Part shown: in pieces, positions 42,410 through 53,688 of the stretch | Layout: each line of letters starts with the position of its first letter | Position numbering within the stretch: position 1 is the stretch's first letter | Origin: Eriocheir sinensis | Lineage: Eukaryota; Arthropoda; Malacostraca; Decapoda; Varunidae | DNA length: 64,000 nucleotides | Direction: 5' to 3' | Assembly (NCBI RefSeq): GCF_024679095.1 | Contig: NC_066571.1 | Span: 197,078 to 261,077, forward strand | The notes under the pieces: generated by a model | Database searches by the model: none | The model's input: only the letters and a program-made list of their open reading frames with translations | Told to the model about the DNA's origin: nothing | Made by a program: the position numbers and the translations under genes

Positions 42410-43050
42410 TAAGAACATAAGAACATAAGAACATAGGAGTCTGCAGGAGGCCGGTAGGCCTGCACAAGGCAGCTCCTTTGAACCTAAGCTCCCGTGAATC
42501 TACCCTAACCTATTATCACTGTCCATGAATTTATCTAATCTATTTTTTAATGTGACAATTGTATTAACACTCACCACCTGACAGCTCAGCCTGTTCCACT
42601 CATTTACCACTCTGTTATTTTTGCCTATGTCCCTGTTGAATCTGAATTTATCCAGTTTAAACCCATTACTATGTGTCCTAACCGGTTCTCTTACCAACAA
42701 AACCTTATGAAGACCCCCCTTATTATCATCCATTTATAAACCTCGATCATGTCTCCACGCACCCTTCGGATCGCCTTTCTAGAGAATGCAAGTTTAACTG
42801 TTTGAGTCTTTCCTCGTATGGCAAGTTTCTTAACCCCTGAATCATCTTACTCATCCTCCTCTGCACCGATTCGAACATTTTTATATCCATTCTATTGTAA
42901 GGTGACCAGAACTGAACCGCATAATCAAGATGAGGTCTAACTAATGCTAAATATAGTTTGAGGAAGACTTCGGCGCTTCTGTGCTTATGCTCCATGAAAT
43001 AAATCCCAGTACCCTGTCTGCTCGATTTCTAGCTTGAATGCATTGTGCCC
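42410..43050 (-). mobile_element. Family B (CR1-like) 3' fragment, minus strand
   Basis: The tail repeats (aagaacataagaacataag) at 42410-42434 and the landmark aggccggtaggcctgcacaaggcagctc mark the 3' end. Minus-strand frames encode LYLALVRPHLDYAVQFWSP, FESVQRRMSKMIQGLRNLPY, EERLKQLNLHSLERR and, in another frame, RTHSNGFKLDKFRFNRDIGK. It is 5'-truncated at about 43050 and carries several frame breaks. Confidence 0.85.
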
Positions 43051-43596
43051 TACAACACAACAGTGTCCAATACCGGCTCGACGTTACATTCACGTTACCA
43101 AATCGCTACTAAACGGAGCCTAAGCGCTGATCGGACAAGCCGAAAAGCACTGAGTGGCACAGATTGATATACAGTCGGACACAATCACAAGGCATTAAGC
43201 ATGTCCCGGAATCAGTTCAGTCCACAGGCTCGCTTACAAGCAAGTCACCAGCGATGTGTTCGCCACGGTGGTTCCTAAAGAGACTGCCTTAAGCTGAGGC
43301 AAGGCAGGAGGTAAAGGAGGTTCGGGGCTCCGATTGTTTAGTAAACTGAAATGAAATGTGGAATGCGACGCAGGGCTAGTAAGACCACATCAGTATCTGG
43401 AGACTATATGTCAACCTCTGTTGCTCCTCGTCTGACAGCATCATTTGCATGCAAAATTAGTTTGGTGTCGGCTTCCTCATGGGAACTCCTCAAGTGATCA
43501 ACTGGGACACTGGTGTTGTTGTTTGAGGAGACGCAGTCCCTGAAGGCTACCACTACAACTGTTGTTGTGTCTCGAAATGCTTCTATGACCTTTTGA
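43051..43596. other. Unassigned stretch
   Basis: Unique-looking DNA with mixed composition between two CR1-like elements; no open frame or hairpin worth calling. Confidence 0.4.
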
Positions 43597-43718
43597 TTTA
43601 CATAGATTTACATAGAAAATCAGACCACACAGACCCCATGGTCCAGACTTGGTGGTCTGTCCTTAAACCTAAGTGATTTTACATTAATCAGAAGACTCCA
43701 ATACGTTGCATTTCTACT

Positions 43719-46480
43719 CTAGTTGATATTAAGTTGAAGGAAGTGACGGTCGAGCTTATTTTTGAAGGAGTCAATCGTGTTACACTGGACCACTGATGAT
43801 GGGAGCTTATTCCATTCTCGCACTACAACGTTGGTGAAGAAAAATTTGGTGCAGTCTGAATTTACTTGTCTACATCTGAGTTTTACGCCATTGTTCCTCG
43901 TGCGCAAAGTGTCATCGATCATAAACAATGTTGATCTGTCTACATTCGTGAAACCATTAAGTATTTTAAAACATTCGATCAGTTTTCCTCGGAGGCGACG
44001 TTTCTCAAGAGAGAACATGTTAAGGGTAGAAAGCCTTTCTTCGTAGGATTTGTTGCGCAAGGAAGGGATAATTTTCGTTGCCCGACGCTGAACACCTTCT
44101 AATTTAGCAATATCCTTTGCATGGTGAGGAGACCAAAACTGTACCGCATATTCCAAGTGGGGTCTGACTAAACTGTTGTAGAGCGGGAGTATTACATCTT
44201 TATTCTTAAATAAAAGTTTCTTTTAATGAAGCCCAACATTCTGTTCGCTTTATTTGCTGCATCGATGCATTGCTGTGAGAATTTGAGGTTTGACGCGATT
44301 TTGACCCCCAAGTCCTTGACGCATTGAACGCTTTTGAGTTTAACGCCGCGCATTTCGTAATCAAACTTTTTATTCCTCGTTCCAACTTGAAGGACCTGGC
44401 ACTTGTCTACGTTAAAGGGCATCTCCATCTATCCGACCAAGCTGAAATTTTGTGCAAATCCTCTTGGAGGCTTTGCCTGTCTTCGTCAGTGAGAACCGAG
44501 TTACCAATCTTTGTGTCGTCTGCAAATTTACTAATGCGGTTATTGAGTCCAACATCCACGTCGTTGATGTAAATAATGAAGAGCACTGGGCCAAGAACCG
44601 AGCCCTGAGGGACGCCACTAGTGACAGGCGCCCACTCTGAGTTAAATCCGTCAATCACTACTCTTTGTTGTCTGTTGCTCAACCAATTCGCGATCCATTG
44701 GTTTACCTGACCGTCAATACCTATTTGTTTTAATTTGTAAAGTAATTTATGATGCGGGACTTTATCAAACGCTATCTGAAATCAAGATAGACTACGTCCA
44801 GTGATTTGGTTACGTCATAAACAGTGAAGAGGTCGTTATAAAAGGTTAATAGATTTGATAGGCAGGATCTTTTGTTTCGGAAGCCATGTTGTGAGTCCCC
44901 AATTAATGAGTGGCTTTCAAGGTAACTCACAATTTTGTCTCTAATTATGCCCTCAAGTAGCTTACCTACAACCGAAGTTAGACTAATGGGCCTGTAATTA
45001 CCTGGTACTTTTTGTCTCCTTTCTTAAAATCGGTGTCACGTTAGCCTTTTTCCAATCTGAAGGGACAATGCCTTGTCGCAAGGACATATTGAATACGGTT
45101 GTGAGGGAGGAGAGTATTTCGCTCTTTGTTTCTTTCAGCAGAGTTGGATATACTTTATCAGGTCCAGGACTTTATTTGTTTTAAGTGATTTGAGGGCTTT
45201 AAGGACTTCATCGGGTTTTATTTCAAAGTTAGACAATGCATGCTCGGGATTTACATTAGTACTGGTGTTGGTGGTGGTGGTGGAGGACTGTTATTATTAA
45301 ACACCGAGGAAAAGTAATTATTTAATAGGTTTGCAACGTGTTGGCTGTCAGTCACTAGTGCACCGTCGCTGTTTATTAAAGGTCCAATTCCACTTCTGAT
45401 CGCCTTTCTGTTGTTTATGTAACTGAAGAAGGATTTCGGATTATTTTTACAGTTGGCTGCAATATTTTCTTCATATCTACGCTTTGCCTGATGCACTAAT
45501 CTTTTACTCGTCGCCTTGCATCATTGTAAAGTCTAATGTTTTCGGGCGTGCTTTGGTCTTTCTTTAACCTGTAAGACAATTTTCTCCTTGACTGAGTGTT
45601 TAATTTCGCTATTAAACCAAGGTGGACTTTATTAGTGTTAATTCGCTTCTCGCACAAGGGGACAAATGTGTCCTGCTGAGTGAGTAAGTGATTTTTAAAG
45701 TTTAGCCAGGCGTCCTCTGCATTGCCGTCATCTGATAGTTGCATATCTATTAGTTTTCGTCGGATTTCTACGAAGTTGGCTCTTTTGAAATTGGGCACCT
45801 TAACTTTATTTTCAGTCACCGATGTTTGAGCTCTAATGTCAACGCGCACTAGTTTATGATCGCAGGAACCGAGGTGTTCTCCTACCGTGACATTACTGAC
45901 TAGGTTATCTTGGGTCGCTATAACAAGGTCAAGTATGTTATTTTGTCGAGTTGGTTCAGAAACCATTTGGCTTAGATAATTTTCCTCTAGAAATTCGATC
46001 ATTCTAGTGGACTCACCTTCTGTACCCGACAGTGTCGCCCAGTCGATATGGGGAGGTTAAAGTCTCCTAGTATCAGTGAGTCGCTGTTATTAAGTGACTG
46101 CCTTAAGACGCTGTACATTTCAAGATCGCCATCAAGTGATTGCCCCGGAGGCCTGTAAGTGACAGATATATTTAAATTGACTTTTGCAATGTTTACTCGC
46201 ACGCACAAATGTTCAACGTTACTGTTTCTTGGTGTTTTGTCAGTAGGTTGCAAGTAGCTTTTGACAAAAGGGCGACACCACCCCTCTACGGTTTACACGA
46301 TCATTGTTGAAGAATCTGTAGCCATCTATGTTGTATTCGGAACTTAAATCAATATTAGTGGTGTCGATAAATGTTTCAATTATAGCAATTACGTCAAAGT
46401 TTTCTGTCAGAGCAAGACATCGCAGTTCATCAAATTTGTTTCTTAGGCTACGCGCATTGAAACTAAGGACTCTTAGGTTA
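43719..46480 (-). pseudogene. Family C ORF2, endonuclease and RT, broken
   Basis: Pieces at 45999-46253 (VTYRPPGQSLDGDLEMYSVL, LILGDFNLP), 45496-46002 (VSEPTRQNNILDLVIATQDN, GSCDHKLVRVD), 45251-45496 (KSFFSYINNRKAIRSGIGPL), 44407-44682 (TSGVPQGSVLGPVLFIIYIN, SKFADDTKIGNS) and 43719-44428 (VQCVKDLGVKIASNLKFSQQ, MEYAVQFWSPHHAKDIAKLE, VVREWNKLPSSVVQCNTIDS) cover a complete EN-RT protein in several frames. The FADD motif is intact. The copy is inactive. Confidence 0.8.
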
Positions 46481-46599
46481 TCTTGAAGCTTGGTAATAGA
46501 GTTACTGGAGGGTTCAATGTTACGAGTCTGTTGCGGTGTGAGGTGTCTATTTACACGGGCGGGATGGAAGGACGTGGCTGAGAATCGTTTTTGTTGTTC

Positions 46600-47515
46600 G
46601 GGCGTTACGTACGGCGTTGTTGAGAGCCTTCCAAATCTGGCTGCCCCGATGGGGGACAGGTGTATGCCGTCCCTTTGAAAAGTCTACTCTGGCCGTAGAA
46701 ATCGTTCCAGGCGTTAAAGAATTTGACGTCAAGCTCTCCGCAGAGAGTCTGCAGGCGGTTGTTGAGGCTGAAGGCCTTACTGTAGTCGCCCTCATCCCAT
46801 GTCCGTGGTAGAATTCCTGAAATCAAAATATTAGGGATTTAGTCTTATACTGCTGGATGAGCCTACGGTACTTGTCCAGCAGTTCCTCAGACCAGGTCGT
46901 GGTGACGTCGTTTGTACCTGTGTGGAGAACAAAGAGTGAGTCATTAGAGGCCTCAGCGGAGACCTCGTCCAGGGCAGCTGTGATGTCGTCAACACCAGCT
47001 CCAGGATAACAGTAGTTACGCCTACGACGGGGACTCTGCCACAGAATTCAACCACCTGATGGCGAATCATAGAGTCACCGACCAAGAAGGTGCTCTGTTC
47101 CTCGTCCTCCTCCTCCAGTATGGCAAATCTGTTGTAGCAATGAGTAGGATAAATGGCTCTAGGGCGGGTCTGGCTCCTCCTCTCACGGGGTGAAGCATTC
47201 AGCGTCAGCTCTACCGGTTCCCTGTGACGTGCCTTCTTCGGAAGGTGGCTGGGCATCGAGTGCAGGTGAGGAGGGTGATGAGGCGTCAATTGCAGGAGGG
47301 CGACGATGTTGGACTGGATAAACTCCTGCAAGGTATCAACAGTACTTGTTAGTTCGGTGATCTTCTTCTCGCCAGCCGTTAGCCTTTCGTCCTGTTGAAG
47401 GAGTCTCGTTTCCATCTGCTGAGTCAACAGGCAGATCTTGCAGACAGTCGATCGTCCTGAGAAGAAATGACCAGAGAAGTTTCCTGTGCAAGTCGAACAT
47501 TTCTTTAGCGCCATC
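46600..47515 (-). pseudogene. Family C ORF1, zinc-type N-terminus, coiled coil and SGNH esterase
   Basis: From the ATG at about 47515 the minus strand reads MALKKCSTCTGNFSGHFFSG then VCKICLLTQQM (a C-x2-C ... C-x2-C cluster), a short heptad-rich stretch (ERLTAGEKKITELTSTVDTL), a Pro/Arg-rich linker, and STFLVGDSMIRHQVVEFCGR. GDS (about 47071) is the esterase nucleophile block. The further blocks FVLHTGTNDVTTT (about 46925) and DGIHLSPIGAARFGR (about 46660) are present in shifted frames, so all three catalytic blocks survive although the frame is broken at least twice. Confidence 0.75.
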
Positions 47516-47559
47516 TTGGTAAGGAGGAGGTATCTATATATTTGCTTTGCTTTTTCTTT

Positions 47560-47704
47560 TCGTAGGGCAGAGGGACGCGTGCGTGAATAAGCGAGAATAA
47601 GAGAGAGAGAGATGGGAAGGCGTAGGAGGAGATAGGGATGGAGGAGGAAGAGGGCGAAGGAAAGGGGAGAGAGAGAGGTGGGAACGAGATAGGGAGTGAG
47701 GAAG

Positions 47705-47781
<77 letters not shown>

Positions 47782-47990
47782 GAAGGCGTAGGAGGGAGAT
47801 AGGGATGGAGGGAGGAAGAGGGCGAAGGAAAGGGGGGAGAGAGAGGGTGGGGACGAGATCGGGGGGGAGGAAGGAGAGACAGAGAGGGCAAGTGGGGGTA
47901 GTAATGAGAGAGAGAGAGAGGGGAGGGGCAATGGAGAGGGAGGCGAGAGAAGAGGAGGAGCGAAACGCGAGAGGAGGAGGAGGATTACTG
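47560..47990. repeat. (GA)n tract within a tandem duplication of period about 167 bases
   Basis: The block gatgggaaggcgtaggagg ... ggaaggagagacagagag occurs at 47611-47718 and again at 47778-47885; a (GA)n tract (47711-47778) separates the two. Flanks to 47990 remain purine-rich. Ser-Leu-Pro-rich frames on the complement are artefacts. Confidence 0.9.
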
Positions 47991-48359
47991 GTCTCTGGGA
48001 ATAATCTGGTCAAGTCAGGTCAGGTAGGTCTGAACACCTGCGTAGGAAGCGGCGTCGGAGTGGAATCTGGAAATATATAAAGAATGTGGCGGAAAGAGTG
48101 TAACACTGTGTTTTGTGTATAGGTGTATATATGTTTTACAGGGCGCTACTGCGAGAGGGTAGATACAGGCGGAGAGAGGTAGTAAAAATAAGGGCAATAC
48201 TTAATCCTGTCCAATGAAGCACGTGGTCGCACAGCAAACAGCACACCTCTGCGGGCAGCTAACTCGGTTGACAATAAGCAGTACGCAGCACGACGCGAAA
48301 TAGCACACGGCACACAGCACAGCAAGATCTACAGTACAATTCAGTACAGCACACGAGGG
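47991..48359. other. Unassigned stretch
   Basis: Words such as cacagcaaacagcacacc and cacggcacacagcacagcaag give a (CAGCA)-rich patch at 48225-48360. No coding signal. Confidence 0.4.
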
Positions 48360-49870
48360 TGGATTCGCAAGCGAGAGGTCACGGAAGTGGGAGCGCGTGC
48401 GGTTTGACCTCTCGGGGTGAGGGCAAGGCGCTGACTGTCAGTTGATCTTTTGTGCTGCATCGTGCAAGAAACTTCCGATGAGATACGTTTGCTATGTGAG
48501 TGGCATCTGTGACTTGATAGACCAATCCCAAATCTGTAGCAGATGAGATGGACTTCGTCATAGTGTCTCACCTTCTGTGCGACTATTGAGCAGAAATATC
48601 TTCCAATGTCCGCACATGTCTTGATCCATGTCGGTTTTCCAATTTCTTGCACAATGGCTATTCCATCCAAACATATGGCTCGTTTTTTGTGACTGGTTTC
48701 AACAACATCGGCAGTTGAGGCTTCATTTCCTAGTGCTTCAAGGACTGGCATCAGCTTGCTTTTGTCAGTGCATGGTAAAAGTTGTGCTGTGCTTGAGAAA
48801 AGTGCTCGTGGATTGGATGAAAGTTCGTACTCTCCAAGTGCTTGCTTTATGTCTATGTTTGTTCGAGCTCTTGCGCTGACAATAAGACGTGCAAAGAGTG
48901 CTCTTTCATCCTTCAGGTTAGTGACTTGAGTCACTGGCTTTTGAGGCAACTTTCCAGGATTTTAGGTTCACTTTTTTCAAAGGAGACCATATGTTTACGG
49001 ATCCTGTGACTATACGATCTTGAACAAACTGCTCATAATGTTTTTGGCCGATGCTTGTTTGGTTGCAGAGATCATTTTTGACATCGTCTGGCATCACAGC
49101 CATAACTGATAACTCGAGTTCGTCTCCTTCATACACAAATGGACTGGTGCCAGACTTGATGATGTTCTTCAGCTTGGAGACATTAGCTTCTTCTCTTTCT
49201 ACAACAGTGGGAGACAAATCGTGGTGATGCTTCCGAGCAGCAGTCTCCACACCTGCAAGATTACGAATTTCTTGAGACAAACGGGTCAGCTCAGGTGTTA
49301 TGAGGAACCATCTCGATCTTGCGGCATCATTCAGTGTAATACCGACAAGTCCTCCAGATACTTTCATCCATCTGTTTTCGTGTTCTATCCCATGATCTGG
49401 GCCGATGGCACAGAATGGTACTTTGCATCACTTTGGTCTCCTAATTCATAACTGGAACAAGGCATCGCAGCATCTTGAGTTTTTGGACGTCCTTTTGTTT
49501 TTAGATGGAGAGTGCTTTTTCCTGATCGCAACGCTTTTTCACACCTTTGCTTAGCAGCATCTCGATGTTGTATGTGACAAGCTTCAAGGTAGCAAATTCT
49601 GCGCCAGCACCTTTTGTTGGTCATAAGAGATGATGCGCTAGCTCCACGCAATGTTTCACTGATGATCGGATAGTTGCCATCTCCGTAAGTTGCTCGGGTA
49701 TGCACAAAGTCCAAGAGTCGCTCAAAAGAACTAGCTGCTGGGGTTTTAACCAATGCTCCTCCTGACTTTTGGCACACAATACATAAACTTGACTCAGGAT
49801 CTTCCGATTCTACTCTAGGGATTTTGGCTGGTTTTTCATGTCATGTTTATCGGTTCACCAGTTCACCAGT
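48360..49870 (-). pseudogene. Decayed member of a large uncharacterised invertebrate protein family
   Basis: Three minus-strand frames join in order. The first (49860-49385) has CIVCQKSGGALVKTPAASSF, ERLLDFVHTRATYGDGNYP and SLMTNKRCWRRICYLEACH. The second (49367-48918) has GGLVGITLNDAARSRWFLIT, ELTRLSQEIRNLAGVETAAR, KHHHDLSPTVVEREEANVSK. The third (48949-48341) has ARTNIDIKQALGEYELSSNP, RALFSSTAQLLPCTDKSKLM, DVVETSHKKRAICLDGIAIV and EVHLICYRFGIG. This order (zinc-like C-x2-C start, RxTYGDGNYP, W..ICY, then YE-x-S-x-x-PRALF, TDKSKL, a D-G-x-x-x-(V/I)Q strand) recurs in many unannotated invertebrate proteins that I recall; later parts of those look like a PIN/FEN-type nuclease. The C-terminal metal-binding part is absent. 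Frame breaks lie near 49380, 48935 and 48540. Function is unknown. Confidence 0.5.
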
Positions 49871-50275
49871 CACACCTTTGATCTGACAAGAGAAAAATGA
49901 CATCGTATGTAATAATACATAATCATCACAAACAATTACTATCATAAAGCAGACTAAAATTCAGGCAACACATAATTGGTATTAAAACAGTATGATGTGT
50001 AAACTGATTTTCGCGTGCGCTCTTACGAGTTAGTTAAATTGAGCGAAACAAGCCATGACTTTGAGCTGACCCACTGACCTCAATTACGAAAGAAAAAAAA
50101 TGCATCATGTCTCGTGTTGTTCCTAAGATGATATAGAACAAATATATCTATGATGCAAAAAATAAACAGATAATTCCCACGGAACCTTTTCTGGTGACAT
50201 AACACCCTCTACTAATCTGCTTTTCTGAAAGAAATGGAGACACCGGACAGTTGAATTTTTTTTATAAAAAAAAAG
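49871..50275. other. Unassigned stretch with an acceptor-like site
   Basis: On the minus strand tttctcttgtcag (about 49888-49900) would be a fair splice acceptor for the pseudogene to its left, but the reading frame after it soon meets stops. Nothing else is seen. Confidence 0.35.
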
Positions 50276-50520
50276 TAAGTTCACTTAAGCTAGATTCCTG
50301 GCGCCTAGACAGGTTGGTAAGCTTGCAGCTGATTGGCTGCTCCGCTCTCTCGCAGACACTCTTGTCGGACCACATTTTGCATGCTCGAGTGAGACATGTT
50401 TCATTATTATATGCTATAGCCTCACCTCATATACGAGATAGCCAGTTAAGGTTGACACCATCAGATTCAGCAATGACTGTAGAATCAAGGTGTATTGTAA
50501 AAACTCGACAAAACAAATAA
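50276..50520 (+). repeat. Diverged direct repeat, copy 1 (partner 52060-52330)
   Basis: Shared words in the same order: cctggcgcctag / cctggagcctag, ggtaagcttgc / tgtaagctgc, gattggctgc, and cagcaatgactgtagaatc / cagcaatgattgtagatct. The two copies flank the palindrome cluster at 50645-52052. Identity is moderate. The nature of the repeat is unknown; it may be the ends of a larger element. Confidence 0.45.
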
Positions 50521-50644
50521 GAAAATGGTATTACGATGAGTTGAACCATGAAGATGTTAAAAAATGTTTATAACATGTTTTACTTATGCTCGCTATTTTC
50601 AATAGTTGTTGATTGACTGCAGGAATATATTATTACATTACGTA

Positions 50645-50898
50645 GGAAAATCACTCATGAACACGATAGTGTGATCAGAATGCAGTTAAGGCTCCACGTA
50701 TTGAAAACACAGTTATTTATAGCAACATGTCACTCGCCGCAACCATCACAGCGCGCGTGTTTATGTTAAAAAATAAATAGTGTCGCGCGCGCCGTGATGG
50801 TTGCGGCGAGTAACATGTTGCTATAAATAACCCTGTGTTTTCAATATGTGGAATTTTATCTGCATTCTGATCACACTATCGTGTTCACGAGATTTTCT
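50645..50898. repeat. Near-perfect palindrome, arms of 114 bases
   Basis: The left arm (50645-50758) contains acacgatagtgtgatcag ... ttatttatagcaacatg ... cgccgcaaccatcac and the right arm (50785-50898) is its reverse complement with a few changes. The 26-base loop is A/T-rich. The arms meet in a CGCGCG tract. No gene. Confidence 0.85.
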
Positions 50899-51059
50899 GC
50901 TTTTCTGCCAGCGTAGAGGAATAGTGCGCATAAGTAACGTGGAAGGAAATGCTAAGGTGATTCGATGCAAAAAGTAAGCATTTTCATTAGTGAAGCCAGG
51001 ATTTCAACACAGCAGTAAATCAAGTTAAATCACTCAAAGTTCGCATTTGATCAACATGA

Positions 51060-51370
51060 CCGGTTAGACGCCAGGGGCAGTATTGATAAAGACTCCTAGA
51101 AGTGAAATTCAACTTTTAAAGTGAGTTTCCTCCTAACTTTGCTGCTAACTTCTAGAAGTCGCGAGATTACTGCTAGGAGTCGCCAAGGTTTAGAGGTGGT
51201 TGCATGTGGAGCGGAAGGAAACTGACCATTTGGCATCTCATCTCGGCGGCCGAAGCTCCACCCCTTCGCCTGCCTAAGCCACGCCCCATGTAGACAAACC
51301 GAGTTTACTGCTAGGAGTAGCGACTTTACTGCTAGGAGTCGCCGAAAATGTAAAAGTCCTCGTGGGGTAC
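51060..51370. repeat. Segment with repeated TACTGCTAGGAGT words
   Basis: The word tactgctaggagt occurs at about 51170, 51310 and 51328, with diverged forms near 51085 and 51145 (agactcctagaagt, gctgctaacttctagaagt) partly inverted. This repeated-subterminal style again suggests a non-autonomous DNA transposon end of unknown type. Confidence 0.45.
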
Positions 51371-51538
51371 TTTTACCGACTTAAAAGCTATTTTTTCGGA
51401 TGTCTCATTCAATATCATGACGGTAATAACAGCTGACTGATGGCCCGCGCGCACTAATTATCGTGTCTGACGTGTTGTGCCAATAAAAATACGGACAAAC
51501 AGCTGTACCAGGGGAGAGGCGCCTCTCCAAAACAAGCA

Positions 51539-52052
51539 ATATAGCATTGAAGGCGATTATAGTAGGCTATCTATTAAGTAATGCACACTTTCCGTCATTA
51601 TTTCCTACATAGCTCATTCACATAGGCATACTAAATATAATCACATAAAAAATATCTTCTACAGTAACTTCATACAGGTAGGAATCATTGTATTAAGGAA
51701 TAAGTTTCGTATCTGTGGCTTGGAGGGACGGGTGCGTCGTCTGCCGCGCTCACCGTCACCCGCTTTTCCGCGAGCGTACACACCCGTCCCTCCAAGCCAA
51801 CGATTCCTACCTGTATGAAGTTACTGTAGAAGATATTTTTGATGTGATTATGTATTGAATGACGTAGAAATACTGCATTATATTATAGGTAGCCTACTAT
51901 ATCATCCCTTATTGCTTGTTTTGAAAACCGCCGTTATTATCCCTTGAAAACTGGCATGATTATTATTGTACTTTGTTTCTTAGGTGATGTCATTGATTGT
52001 TAAAATAGTGCCGCCATTCAATTAAATTACGAATATTTTTTAATCAGGAAAC
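51539..52052. mobile_element. Snapback element, copy 2
   Basis: It shares with copy 1 (7604-10354) the words cattcacataggcata, cttctacagtaacttcatacag, ggcttggagggacg and their inverted forms. The centre lies at about 51760. The left arm is shorter than the right and lacks the outer end, so this copy is truncated. It gives the empty-site sequence for the Harbinger insertion in copy 1. Confidence 0.8.
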
Positions 52053-52059
52053 TATAGTC

Positions 52060-52436
52060 CGTTCAGTTGAAGCTTGCACCTGGAGCCTAGCAAAGGTTTG
52101 TAAGCTGCTCTGTGATTGGCTGCCGCTCCTCTTACTCACTTATCATTGACACACTCTTTGATGCGACACACCTCTGTATTATTTGCTTTAACTCGTCCCA
52201 TATGCAAGATCAGTCGTTTTGGTTGGTACCATTACACTCAGCAATGATTGTAGATCTCACATATGTTTGTCAATTCTCTGTAAACCAAAAATTAAAGAAA
52301 TTACCGAGTGGTGAAGTGAAAGATGGAGTCATAAATGTTCATGGACCTGCTAAACTACAGTTCATGAAAATGGTAACATCTGATGGGGAAAGTTATCCTG
52401 AACACGATGGTGTTGTCATATTTTAGATAAAGTGGA
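52060..52436 (+). repeat. Diverged direct repeat, copy 2, with a 104-codon ORF
   Basis: Partner of 50276-50520. The ORF at 52112-52426 ends KLKKLPSGEVKDGVINVHGP, AKLQFMKMVTSDGESYPEHD, GVVIF. The last half looks coding in composition but matches no family I know. A related ending (ITHEHDSVI) can be read in the palindrome arm at 50650-50680, so the ORF may be a remnant of a transposon-encoded exon. Low confidence that it is expressed. Confidence 0.35.
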
Positions 52437-52975
52437 AACGAAGGGAGTTCGGCAGCTTTTTATAACAAGATGTAGCTGTGTCTCGGCAGCGGGGCGCTCG
52501 GCGTAACGGCCGCGGCGTCGGGGTCACTGGTGAGGCAGCGGCAGGGAGACTGGTTCAGCGCATAAATCTTGTCATTAAATGGTGTATATCTCCCTTATTT
52601 TCCATTTTAACACAACTCTGATAGTGTCATCGTCTTCAGAAAACATTTTTCTATCACATGACATGGTTTATATTAACATAAGCTTTTTAATTCCATGACA
52701 TAACTAACACAGAATGAAGAGTGGTATAAACATTTACAACCCAGTATTTCACTTTTACTCGCATTATCTCGTATGTTTTTAGTCAAATGCAAATGCCTTT
52801 CATAATGAACCTAATCTACTATCATTCTACTGTTCAGTGGTGAAAGTAACAAATAAGTACTATGCGAAATAAATCAACTACTGAGTATACAAGTAAAACT
52901 TTTAGTGTGGCAAGTCCAGCGTTCTTGGCTAGGCGAGAGGCAGCCTGCCTCATGCCGCTATCCAATCAGCGACCA
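52437..52975. other. Unassigned stretch
   Basis: A GC-rich patch at 52480-52550 (cggcgtaacggccgcggcgtcg) is followed by AT-rich DNA. No gene or repeat could be supported. Confidence 0.4.
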
Positions 52976-53098
52976 GCATCTTCCTGGTGGGGCCTGATGG
53001 TCGGCCCAAGGCTTCTTCCAGGTGGGGCCTGATGGTCGGCCCAGCCCGTTCTGGCGCAGGCGAATGTTTATAGTGGCGCCATCTTGCATTGTGAAATA
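52976..53098 (-). mobile_element. SINE 3' fragment with internal duplication
   Basis: The minus strand matches the body of the SINE at 2811 (aagatggcgccactataaac, gccagaacgggctgggccga). The segment tccaggtggggcctgatggtcggccca is present twice in tandem at about 52979-53042. The head and tail are missing. Confidence 0.8.
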
Positions 53099-53329
53099 AA
53101 AGATAAAGATAACAGAATTATTCAATAAAATTAGTATAGATTTGGAAAAGCCTATTCACAGAATATTTTTGCATGTAATGTTTATATAAAAGGTGTGTGA
53201 TAAAAGAGCGTATAGAAAAAAAAGAAAAGAAAAAAAGAGGCGATGAAAATGACAATATATGTAGCGAGGAAGGAGTATTTCTGGAAGAGGAATATAAAAC
53301 CGGTCACTTTATAGAAAATGCTGTGCGTT
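53099..53329. other. Unassigned AT-rich stretch
   Basis: A-rich DNA with an aagaaaagaaaaaaag patch at 53220; no gene. Confidence 0.4.
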
Positions 53330-53520
53330 TAGGTCTATATTTCCTCCTGCCTATGACTTGACCTCTTTCAAGAAGAATGTATCAAGACACCTCTCCACCC
53401 GAAATTGACCTCTCTTTTGGCTACTCTTTACTCTTTTCTTTTATGGGAGTGGCGATAGCGGTCTTTTTTTTCTGTGCTCTTTTTGTTGCCCTTGAGGCGA
53501 GTCCTTCGATGTAAAAAAAT
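53330..53520 (+). mobile_element. Family A 3' end fragment
   Basis: Contains tttcctcctgcctatgacttg, cacctctccacccgaaattgac, the 3' landmark ggcgatagcggtct and a short poly(A) at about 53513. Only the last 35 codons and the 3' UTR remain. Confidence 0.8.
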
Positions 53521-53688
53521 ACATGTTAATATTAAAAAAATGAAATAAAATAAATAAACGCAGTGAAATCTAGGATGTGATAACATATCTCTTTTTTTGA
53601 CGTCGGTGTTTTGTCTTATTGAGATTACTTATATTTTTTTGCATCATTTCAACATATACAGGTGACATAAAATTAACTGGCTTTTCAG

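Larger units (their letters stand above)
43597..47520 (-). mobile_element. Family C (CR1-like) retrotransposon, nearly full length
   Basis: About 3.9 kb on the minus strand: ORF1 starting at about 47515, ORF2 from about 46480 to 43719, a 3' UTR and a tail of ctatgtaaat repeats (complement of acatagatttacatagaaaat at 43601-43621). Many frame breaks are present. It abuts the GA-rich region on its 5' side. Confidence 0.85.

Noticed and set aside
46831..47931. A 366-codon minus-strand frame read as one protein with a Ser/Leu/Pro-rich start
   Set aside because: The first part is the translation of the GA-rich repeat; the real ORF1 start is the ATG near 47515 (MALKKC).
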